From contig NZ_FR892829.1 of NCBI RefSeq assembly GCF_000434895.1, forward strand, positions 13,719-28,721: a stretch of 15,003 nt of DNA, written 5' to 3'. The translations under genes and the position numbers were made by a program. Numbering within the stretch: position 1 is the stretch's first letter; every line of letters starts with the position of its first letter. Shown here piece by piece: positions 1 to 5,513 of the stretch. The notes beneath the pieces are model-generated. The model was not told where the DNA came from. It saw nothing but the letters and a program-made list of their open reading frames with translations, and ran no database searches. Origin of the DNA: Phascolarctobacterium succinatutens CAG:287 (lineage in GTDB: Bacteria; Bacillota; Negativicutes; Acidaminococcales; Acidaminococcaceae).

Positions 1-1
1 T

Positions 2-529
2 GCTGAAGCTTCCGCTAACCTGGCACGCTTCGACGGCGTCCGCTACGGTTACCGCAATGTAGATGCAACCTCCGCACCGGAAATGACCACCATGAGCCGT
101 ACCGAAGGCTTCGGTCAGGAAGTACGCCGCCGCATTATGCTGGGCACCTACGTACTGAGCAGCGGTTACTATGATGCATACTACAACAAGGCTATGCAGG
201 TTCGTACCCTCATCCGCCGCGACTTTGAAGCTGCGTTTGAAAAATGCGACGTGCTGCTGACTCCGACCTCTCCGGTTCCTGCTTACGGCATTAACGACAA
301 GATGGATCCGCTGACCATGTACATGCTGGACGTAACCACTATTCCGGTTAACATGGCTGGTCTGCCGGGTATTTCCATTCCTTGCGGCTTTGCTGATGAC
401 GGCATGCCTATCGGTATGCAGCTGATCGGCAAGGTTCTGGACGAAGCAACCATTCTGCGTGCTGCTTATACCTTTGAACAGGCAACCGAATATCATAAAG
501 TATTCGCACCGCTGGGAGGTAACAAATAA
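2..529 (+). CDS. gatA: Glutamyl-tRNA(Gln) amidotransferase subunit A, C-terminal part
   Basis: The reading frame is open from base 2 to the TAA at 527-529, so the gene starts before the window and about 175 C-terminal residues are visible. They begin AEASANLARFDGVRYGYR, a segment typical of the GatA amidase fold, and continue through TEGFGQEVRRRIMLGTYVLS, the LLTPTSPVPAY stretch and NMAGLPGISIPCGF near the end. GatA is the amidase subunit of GatCAB: it releases ammonia from glutamine to amidate Glu-tRNA(Gln) or Asp-tRNA(Asn) in the cytoplasm. The catalytic Ser-cisSer-Lys triad lies in the missing N-terminal part and cannot be checked. The stop codon overlaps the gatB start (TAATG), which indicates translational coupling. 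The assignment is firm from sequence and neighbour. Confidence 0.96.
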   Translation, partial: AEASANLARFDGVRYGYRNVDATSAPEMTTMSRTEGFGQEVRRRIMLGTYVLSSGYYDAYYNKAMQVRTLIRRDFEAAFEKCDVLLTPTSPVPAYGINDKMDPLTMYMLDVTTIPVNMAGLPGISIPCGFADDGMPIGMQLIGKVLDEATILRAAYTFEQATEYHKVFAPLGGNK

Positions 530-1971
530 TGACTAAATATATTACCGTTATCGGCCTGGAAGTTCATGCCGAGCTGAAAACAAAAACTAAAGCATTCTGC
601 AGCTGCTCCACTGCCTTCGGCAGCCTGCCTAACACCCATGTATGCCCGGTTTGCCTGGGTATGCCAGGTGCACTGCCTGTGCTGAACAAGCAGGTTGTTG
701 ATTTCGCTATCAAAGCAGGCCTGGCGCTGAACTGCGATATCCAGAAATACAACAAATTTGATCGTAAAAACTACTTCTATCCTGACCTGTCCAAGAACTA
801 TCAGATTTCCCAATTTGATAAGCCTATCTGCCTGGGCGGTCACATTGATATCGTTGTAGACGGCGAGCATAAACGCATCGGCGTTACCCGTATCCACATG
901 GAAGAGGATGCAGGCAAGCTGAACCACAGCGGCGCAACCATCAGCACCTCCGACTCCTCCGCAGTTGACTACAACCGTGCAGGCGTACCGCTGATTGAGA
1001 TTGTATCCGAGCCGGATATGCGCAGTGCTGCCGAAGCTCGTGCTTACATGGAAAATCTGAAAGCAATTCTGGAATATACCGATGTCTGCGACTGCAAAAT
1101 GCAGGAAGGCAGCCTGCGCTGCGACGCTAACATCTCCATCATGCCCGAAGGCGCTAAGGAATTCGGTACCCGTGCCGAAATCAAAAACCTGAACTCCTTC
1201 CGTGCTCTGGAGCGCGCTATCAACTATGAAGTTGAACGCCAAAAAGAGGTTCTGGAGGACGGCGGCCACGTTGTTCAGGAAACCCGTACCTGGGATGAAG
1301 CTAACGGCGTAACCCTGTCCATGCGTTCCAAGGAAGAAGCACATGACTATCGTTACTTCCCTGAGCCTGACCTCGTTCCGGTACAGCTGGACGATGCCTG
1401 GATTGAGCGTATCCGTGAAACTCTGCCGGAGCTGCCGGCTCAACGTCAGGCACGCCTGATGAGCGAGCATGGTTTGCCGGAATATGACGCTTCCCAGATC
1501 GTTTCCACCAAGGCTATGGCTGAATACTTTGATGAAGCAGTTAAGACCGCTAAGGACAGCAAAGCAGTTTCCAACTGGCTGCTGGGCGATGTATCTGCTT
1601 ACATGAACAACGAAGGCATTACCATTGCTGACTTCAAGGTAACCCCTGCACATCTGGCAGAGCTGGTTAACCTGATTAAAGACGGCGTGCTGTCCAGCAA
1701 GCTGGCTAAAAAGGTATTTGCTGAAATGCTCAAAGAGGACGAGGCTCCGAAGGCTCTCGTTAAGAAGCTCGGTCTGGAGCAGGTTAGTGATGAAGGCGCT
1801 ATCCTCAAGCTGGTTGAAGAAACCATCGCTGAGAACCCGCAATCCGTTGCTGACTATAAAGCCGGTAAGGATAAGGCTATCGGCTTCCTCGTTGGCCAGA
1901 TTATGAAAAAATCTCGCGGCAAGGCTAACCCGGGCATGGTTACTAAAATGCTCAAAGAAAAAATGCAATAA
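529..1971 (+). CDS. gatB: Aspartyl/glutamyl-tRNA(Asn/Gln) amidotransferase subunit B
   Basis: This 480-residue protein is full length for GatB. It is the subunit that binds the mischarged tRNA and phosphorylates its Glu or Asp side chain before amidation by ammonia channelled from GatA. The N-terminus carries the family opening VIGLEVHAEL and a four-cysteine zinc site (Cys24, Cys26, Cys39, Cys42, within CSCSTAFG and CPVCLG). GMPGALPVLN and the DRKNYFYPDLSKNYQISQFD block follow. The C-terminal third is the YqeY-like helical tail (about 330-480) that grips the tRNA elbow and ends in the usual Gly/Lys-rich segment (KKSRGKANPGMVTKML). The start is ATG at 529, overlapping the gatA stop by one base, with GGGAGGT at 514-520 as ribosome binding site. 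It probably shares a gatCAB transcript. Confidence 0.98.
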   Translation: MTKYITVIGLEVHAELKTKTKAFCSCSTAFGSLPNTHVCPVCLGMPGALPVLNKQVVDFAIKAGLALNCDIQKYNKFDRKNYFYPDLSKNYQISQFDKPICLGGHIDIVVDGEHKRIGVTRIHMEEDAGKLNHSGATISTSDSSAVDYNRAGVPLIEIVSEPDMRSAAEARAYMENLKAILEYTDVCDCKMQEGSLRCDANISIMPEGAKEFGTRAEIKNLNSFRALERAINYEVERQKEVLEDGGHVVQETRTWDEANGVTLSMRSKEEAHDYRYFPEPDLVPVQLDDAWIERIRETLPELPAQRQARLMSEHGLPEYDASQIVSTKAMAEYFDEAVKTAKDSKAVSNWLLGDVSAYMNNEGITIADFKVTPAHLAELVNLIKDGVLSSKLAKKVFAEMLKEDEAPKALVKKLGLEQVSDEGAILKLVEETIAENPQSVADYKAGKDKAIGFLVGQIMKKSRGKANPGMVTKMLKEKMQ

Positions 1972-2019
1972 GGCATACATATCCTAGCAATATCTGCGTG
2001 GATTAAAAGCATAAAAATC

Positions 2020-2066
2020 AGCACCTTGCTTTGACGTAAATTTTACGTTTGAGCGAGGTGCTTTTT
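2020..2066. terminator. Bidirectional intrinsic terminator between gatB and the minus-strand membrane gene
   Basis: AGCACCTTGCT at 2020-2030 pairs with AGCGAGGTGCT at 2052-2062 (one mismatch), around an inner ACGTAAA/TTTACGT helix. It is followed on the plus strand by TTTTT (2062-2066). On the minus strand the stem is followed by GATTTTTATGC, so it can also stop the convergent transcript that ends at 2083. Confidence 0.85.
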
Positions 2067-2082
2067 ACTGCTCAATATTAAT

Positions 2083-2964
2083 TTATTGGTTGTTGTTGCG
2101 AAACAATTTCCAGTAAAATAAAAGTGTACGATAATTATGTTCGTGGTCTATACCAATGACAAAGAAGTTTAAGGTGATTTCACTCTGTCCGGCTACGCAT
2201 ATACTAATCCTTTCATTATTATCATGGTTGATGCAAATAATTGGTTTATAAGCTTCAATTTTTTCGATTTGCTTCCAGGATATTGTTCGTGGTATCTTTA
2301 GCGGCTCAAGAAAGTGCCATCTGATTTTATAATTTTGCTGCAAGCCGTTTTTATCAATACTAAAAATAGGCGTATGCTTTTTTATGGACATTTTAGCAAA
2401 ATACATATGACGGATATCACAGATTGTCAAACCGGCACCTATTAAAAAGTGAGGAACAGCAAAAAGTATGCCATAGTATAAAAAATAAATGGCAATAAAC
2501 ATGAATACCGCAGCAAATATTAGGTTGAAATAATCGCTTAAATTACAATTGTAGAAGTAATTTTGACGAAAATCGCTCTGTAAAAAATATTTACTGTCAT
2601 TATAATTATGCTTAAGGATAAATGCGTTGGCTGTTGCTTCTTCATTAGCGTTACGGCTTTTGGTAACAACTATAAAACTATCGCCTTGAGCAGCAGTGTT
2701 TATTATGCGTAAATCGTAGGATGCTTGCATGAAAATTTGTCTGAAGCTGTTAAAGGCTTCTATACTGTTAACATGGACAGGGGTTATAGCAAAGCAAATT
2801 TTTTCAGGTGTAATGCCACCTCTTTGCATTGAATTTACAAAATTTTGGATGTCTGTGGTATTGTTGGCAACAATAATGTCATGGGGAATGAAAAGTTTGT
2901 TGTCTTCGCCAAGTATAACGATGATACTTTGAGTTTCTTCTATTTTTATACCGCCGTAGAGCAT
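2083..2964 (-). CDS. Uncharacterised membrane protein with a PH-like C-terminal region
   Basis: I do not recognise this 293-residue protein. Residues 1-140 look like a soluble alpha/beta region without known motifs. Two hydrophobic segments follow (about 146-164 and 167-184), with a very short turn between them that implies a membrane hairpin. Residues about 200-290 resemble the beta-rich bacterial PH-like domains that follow such hairpins: FSIDKNGL, then TISWKQIEKIEAYKP, then ITLNFFV. No catalytic motif is evident. The start is ATG at 2964 behind GAAGGTG; a promoter with TATACT lies 30 bases upstream. Base composition is much more AT-rich than gatB, suggesting accessory DNA. The upstream block is a diverged copy of the one before the exported protein at 3141-4247, so the two genes are probably co-regulated. 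Confidence 0.7.
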   Translation of the reverse strand: MLYGGIKIEETQSIIVILGEDNKLFIPHDIIVANNTTDIQNFVNSMQRGGITPEKICFAITPVHVNSIEAFNSFRQIFMQASYDLRIINTAAQGDSFIVVTKSRNANEEATANAFILKHNYNDSKYFLQSDFRQNYFYNCNLSDYFNLIFAAVFMFIAIYFLYYGILFAVPHFLIGAGLTICDIRHMYFAKMSIKKHTPIFSIDKNGLQQNYKIRWHFLEPLKIPRTISWKQIEKIEAYKPIICINHDNNERISICVAGQSEITLNFFVIGIDHEHNYRTLLFYWKLFRNNNQ

Positions 2965-2994
2965 GAGGGCACCTTCTTTGCTTTAGATGATATA

Positions 2995-3024
2995 AGTATA
3001 GCATTTCTTTATAGTGATATAAAG
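2995..3024 (-). promoter_or_regulatory. Promoter and palindrome of the 2083-2964 gene
   Basis: Read on the minus strand, TTTATA (3018-3023) and TATACT (2995-3000) are spaced by 17 bases, giving a leader of about 24 bases before the ATG at 2964. A perfect palindrome, CTTTATA-GTGA-TATAAAG (3007-3024), covers the -35 box and half of the spacer and is a candidate operator. The same arrangement recurs at 4279-4308. Confidence 0.55.
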
Positions 3025-3086
3025 TTACCTATAAGATATACAGACAAGTTTTTTTGCATATCAAAATCTGCCCGGCCTAATGTTTT

Positions 3087-3131
3087 AAGGCTCCCCGTCT
3101 GAACGGAAACGTTCAGGAGGGGAGCCTTTTT
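3087..3131 (+). terminator. Hairpin repeat, copy 1 (GNRA-capped)
   Basis: Outer stem AAGGCTCCCC (3087-3096) pairs with GGGGAGCCTT (3119-3128). A GT/GA internal loop separates it from the inner stem CTGAACG/CGTTCAG, capped by GAAA. TTTTT follows on the plus strand. On the minus strand the hairpin starts 10 bases after the stop codon of the 3141-4247 gene, but the tail there is TTAAAAC, a weak terminator. The 45 bases are identical to copy 2 at 4369-4413. Confidence 0.75.
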
Positions 3132-3140
3132 ATCTTTAGC

Positions 3141-4247
3141 TTACTGATTAAATCTGATAGACTTGGCAGATTTTACTACTGCAGCCTTCTGCCGTTTGGC
3201 ATCATCAAACGGATATTGATAGTCAAAGGAAATAAATTTGCCATCCCTAACGAAGATATAATCCATTTCCGTAGAACTGGACAAATCAAAGCTTACATTC
3301 AAGCAATTTTCACCGCCAATAGTGATAAATTGAGCTTTGATATTGTCAAGCTTGTATTTAGGATTTTCTTTTTGCCTTGCTTCTACTTTCTTTTGTATGC
3401 GTGCAGCTTCTTTAGCAGCAAGTGTTTCTTTATCTTTATCGCTAAGGTTAGCAAAAGAATTAGGATAAAAGCTTAACTCTGCTTTATCAGTAATGTTTAC
3501 AATCATGGGGCTGACGAAAAAATAACCATTAGAATAGGCGAATGTGTGATGGGGATCATTTTTTATAGGCATTAGTATACAGTTAGCTGGCGTAGTAAAG
3601 GATGCAGGATAATCTTTTAGAGTTTTTGTGGTAAAAGGACGTCTGTAAATATCATCGCTTAGAGGAGTAATTTTAACGGATTGGATTATTTTAGGGAGAA
3701 ATAATTTTTCGTCAATAGGATAGATAAATCTATTTCCCACGTAGCTAAATTTATAAGTACCATTTGGTGTAATGATTATGTAATCATCAAAAATAGCTAG
3801 TTCTTTCTCAGGTAAGTAGTATGAAAAACGCATTGCCGGGTATTTGGCAATGGAGAGCTGTTCTTTGAGCAGAATCTTATAGCCTTTCGCTTCCAGGTTA
3901 GCTAGCTTTTCGTAAAAAAACTTGGTGTTCAGCTTTTTTAAATCTTTAGCTTTAAGGATAAACGGGCGACAATCAACGAGAAAAACTCTTCCATCGCCGC
4001 GAAAAGAGTATAGGATATTTTTGTTTTTACTTTGATATTCTTTGTAATCTTTTTCAGGTACTGCAAAACTAAAGCCATATTCTTCGTTTTTATATTGCTG
4101 CATACTGATATTCGTCTTATCAGGGTTAATGTGGTATAGGTCTAAAATTTGTATCTTTTCTTTCTCGGTAGCAGATTCTTCTGCTTGGGCGATGCCGTTT
4201 AGAGCAACACAGGCCAAAAGAGCTACGGCTAAAAATTTTTTGAGCAT
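3141..4247 (-). CDS. Uncharacterised exported protein, two related domains
   Basis: This 368-residue protein has a clear type I signal peptide (MLKKFLAVALLACVALNGIAQA, hydrophobic core 5-20) with likely cleavage after Ala22, so it probably acts in the periplasm. A Cys at 13 falls too early to be a lipobox. The mature part seems to contain two similar units. Residues about 57-195 (EEYGFSFAVP ... FLPKIIQSVKI) and about 240-366 (ITIGGENCLNVSFDL ... VVKSAKSIRF) each end in a strand-strand-helix pattern reminiscent of PsbP/Mog1-like folds. A charged helical stretch (272-296) precedes the second. No enzyme motif is seen. The start is ATG 4247 behind AAGGAGGT. Its promoter block is shared with the 2083-2964 gene, and it lies between two identical hairpins. 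Function unknown. Confidence 0.75.
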   Translation of the reverse strand: MLKKFLAVALLACVALNGIAQAEESATEKEKIQILDLYHINPDKTNISMQQYKNEEYGFSFAVPEKDYKEYQSKNKNILYSFRGDGRVFLVDCRPFILKAKDLKKLNTKFFYEKLANLEAKGYKILLKEQLSIAKYPAMRFSYYLPEKELAIFDDYIIITPNGTYKFSYVGNRFIYPIDEKLFLPKIIQSVKITPLSDDIYRRPFTTKTLKDYPASFTTPANCILMPIKNDPHHTFAYSNGYFFVSPMIVNITDKAELSFYPNSFANLSDKDKETLAAKEAARIQKKVEARQKENPKYKLDNIKAQFITIGGENCLNVSFDLSSSTEMDYIFVRDGKFISFDYQYPFDDAKRQKAAVVKSAKSIRFNQ

Positions 4248-4278
4248 GGTTAAGACCTCCTTGGATATTCCTGACTAA

Positions 4279-4308
4279 AGTATAGCACTTCTTTATCGTG
4301 ATATAAAG
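4279..4308 (-). promoter_or_regulatory. Promoter and imperfect palindrome of the 3141-4247 gene
   Basis: On the minus strand, TTTATA (4302-4307) and TATACT (4279-4284) are 17 bases apart, with a leader of about 25 bases to the ATG at 4247. The palindrome CTTTATC-GTGA-TATAAAG (4291-4308) has one mismatch relative to the perfect copy at 3007-3024. Confidence 0.55.
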
Positions 4309-4368
4309 CTAGCCATAGAATATACGGACAATTTTTTGCGCAAAGCAAGTTGCCCGGCTTAAATTTTT

Positions 4369-4413
4369 AAGGCTCCCCGTCTGAACGGAAACGTTCAGGA
4401 GGGGAGCCTTTTT
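4369..4413 (+). terminator. Hairpin repeat, copy 2 (GNRA-capped)
   Basis: Identical over 45 bases to 3087-3131: 10-bp outer stem, GT/GA internal loop, 7-bp inner stem, GAAA tetraloop and TTTTT on the plus strand. No plus-strand gene ends here. It would therefore terminate antisense or intergenic transcripts, or insulate the promoter of the synthetase gene downstream. Confidence 0.7.
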
Positions 4414-4488
4414 AGATATTATCGGATTTCCTGTTTATTAGTGTAATGCAAATGAGTATAGCATATAATATTGTAACAGAAGTTTTTC

Positions 4489-4517
4489 TTGAGCTTTAAC
4501 ATGCTTTTCTATATAAT
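4489..4517 (+). promoter_or_regulatory. Promoter of the alarmone synthetase operon
   Basis: TTGAGC (4489-4494) and TATAAT (4512-4517) are separated by 17 bases, a near-consensus sigma-A promoter. The leader is about 15-20 bases before the ATG at 4539, with AAGGAG at 4524-4529 as ribosome binding site. Confidence 0.8.
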
Positions 4518-4538
4518 AGCTATAAGGAGTGTTGCGAT

Positions 4539-5153
4539 ATGAATAACAATATTTTGGAATTAAATGGCTTATCTATTGAAATTCTGCAGAGATTATCTTT
4601 TAAAAGTCATTTGCCACTATCGTTAAATCGTACATTGCGTCATTTTGATAAGACAGAGCTTATAAAAGAACTGACTGACATGACTAATTGGCTTGATGAG
4701 CAAACCCTTTTGGCTGATGTTGCGCTTGACTATAGAATAAAAAGTTTAGAATCAATCGTAGGAAAATATAATCGTTATTATCCTAATAAACCGGTCAAGC
4801 AGGTATTTAATGATGTTCTGGGTTTTAGGGCCTTCTGCGATGCATATAAGGAAATTTTAGATTTTGACAAAGAGTTATTTCATATAGCCGATATGTCTCA
4901 TGGAAAAATGGATGATGATGGTTATAGAGGAGTACATGTTTACTTTCAGATTGATAATAGCTTTTATCCAATAGAGATTCAGTTTAATACGTTATATGAC
5001 AGACAGATTAACAACTGGCTGCATGATTATCTTTATAAAAAGAATTTTCCGAATACTGTTGGTTGTATAATGAGAAAAAAATATGAGAATGGATTGATAA
5101 AGACAGATATTGAATTTGAGGAGGTTTTGCGTGATGTGTTATCTGGTTGCTAA
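4539..5153 (+). CDS. RelA/SpoT-type small alarmone synthetase (candidate ToxSAS toxin)
   Basis: This 204-residue protein is a stand-alone (p)ppGpp-synthetase-like nucleotidyltransferase, with no HD hydrolase, TGS or ACT domain. Visible synthetase motifs are R66-x-K68 and K76 in DYRIKSLESIVGKY (ATP binding), D92 in NDVLGFR (metal/catalysis), G128-Y129-R-x-x-H133 in DDDGYRGVHV (acceptor nucleotide stacking) and E146-I-Q148 in PIEIQFNT (catalytic Glu). The family Arg of EIQIRT is Asn150 here. It is therefore probably active and would transfer pyrophosphate from ATP to a guanine or adenine nucleotide, or to tRNA 3' ends as some ToxSAS do. The N-terminal 50 residues are not recognisable. The gene overlaps a small downstream ORF by about 20 bases, a toxin-antitoxin-like layout. 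It could instead be a housekeeping-type small synthetase such as RelP/RelQ. Confidence 0.85.
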   Translation: MNNNILELNGLSIEILQRLSFKSHLPLSLNRTLRHFDKTELIKELTDMTNWLDEQTLLADVALDYRIKSLESIVGKYNRYYPNKPVKQVFNDVLGFRAFCDAYKEILDFDKELFHIADMSHGKMDDDGYRGVHVYFQIDNSFYPIEIQFNTLYDRQINNWLHDYLYKKNFPNTVGCIMRKKYENGLIKTDIEFEEVLRDVLSGC

Positions 5154-5364
5154 GGATACAGCAAAACATGGTTGTTATGCGTTGAAAACTATGCATGGAA
5201 AGCATTTGGTAGAATTAAAAAGATTTTTAAATGAGCTTGTTGCTGCCAAAGGCATTCAGTTAGTGACAATTAGCAGACCTACAGCTTTTGGCGAGTATGC
5301 ACCCTATCATTTTGCACAGAATGAGGAGGAATTTGTTTCTCTCGTCAAAGCGATGCGAGCATAG
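5134..5364 (+). CDS. Small conserved protein coupled to the alarmone synthetase; candidate antitoxin
   Basis: This 76-residue protein starts MCYLVAKDTAKHGCYALKT and contains LVTISRP and FGEYAPYHF, then an acidic helix (NEEEFVSLVKAMRA). It resembles small proteins I recall from Clostridia and other Firmicutes as an uncharacterised DUF (possibly DUF6718; unverified). The chosen start is ATG 5134, with a strong GAGGAGG at 5118-5124. GTG 5131 is also possible, whereas the in-frame TTG at 5110 precedes the ribosome binding site and is unlikely. The start lies inside the synthetase gene, so translation is probably coupled. There is no DNA-binding motif or signal peptide. A terminator follows the stop codon by 7 bases, closing a two-gene operon. 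The antitoxin role is inferred only from layout. Confidence 0.8.
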   Translation: MCYLVAKDTAKHGCYALKTMHGKHLVELKRFLNELVAAKGIQLVTISRPTAFGEYAPYHFAQNEEEFVSLVKAMRA

Positions 5365-5371
5365 TATTTTT

Positions 5372-5417
5372 AAGGCTCCCCCGTCTGAACAGTAACGTTC
5401 AGGAGGGGAGCCTTTTT
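5372..5417 (+). terminator. Hairpin repeat, copy 3; terminator of the synthetase operon
   Basis: This is the same hairpin as at 3087 and 4369, with one extra C in the outer stem's 5' arm and two changes at the loop. The loop reads GTAA, still GNRA type, closed by an A-C mismatch. TTTTT follows at 5413-5417. It begins 7 bases after the stop codon at 5364, so here it is clearly a terminator. Confidence 0.9.
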
Positions 5418-5469
5418 AGATGCTGCCTTGCTTACTGATGCAGAAATTTCAACAACTTCATTGGTGATA

Positions 5470-5478
5470 TGTTATAAT
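5470..5478 (+). promoter_or_regulatory. Extended -10 promoter of the ATPase gene
   Basis: TGTTATAAT is an extended -10 (TG-n-TATAAT) about 35 bases before the GTG start. No convincing -35 box is present at 16-18 bases upstream, which is tolerated for extended -10 promoters. Confidence 0.6.
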
Positions 5479-5513
5479 TTAGATAACAGTTTGTTACAAG
5501 GATGGTGAGCAAC

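Larger units (their letters stand above)
2994..3131. repeat. Copy 1 of a ~137-bp promoter-plus-hairpin repeat
   Basis: This segment aligns base for base with 4278-4413. The last 45 bases (the hairpin) are identical, and the first ~93 are roughly three-quarters identical by eye. It holds the minus-strand promoter of the 2083-2964 gene at one end and a 45-nt hairpin at the other. AAGTATAGCA at its left edge and GCCCGGC before the hairpin are kept in both copies. Confidence 0.85.
4278..4413. repeat. Copy 2 of the ~137-bp promoter-plus-hairpin repeat
   Basis: This is the counterpart of 2994-3131, lying between the divergent 3141-4247 gene (minus) and the alarmone synthetase (plus). The order of elements is the same: TATACT box, palindrome, AT-rich middle, GCCCGGC, then the 45-nt hairpin. 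Confidence 0.85.

Noticed and set aside
493..1980. A 495-residue open frame on the minus strand opposite gatB
   Set aside because: It is an antisense shadow of a well-identified gene, produced by its codon bias. It has no ribosome binding site and a Phe/Cys/Val-rich composition unlike a real protein.
4141..4247. Lipoprotein signal in the exported protein
   Set aside because: The only cysteine (residue 13, after LLA) would give a 12-residue signal, too short; AQA at 20-22 fits signal peptidase I.
5110..5133. TTG start at 5110 for the small protein next to the synthetase
   Set aside because: The strong GAGGAGG lies downstream of this TTG and is correctly spaced for ATG 5134 (or GTG 5131).
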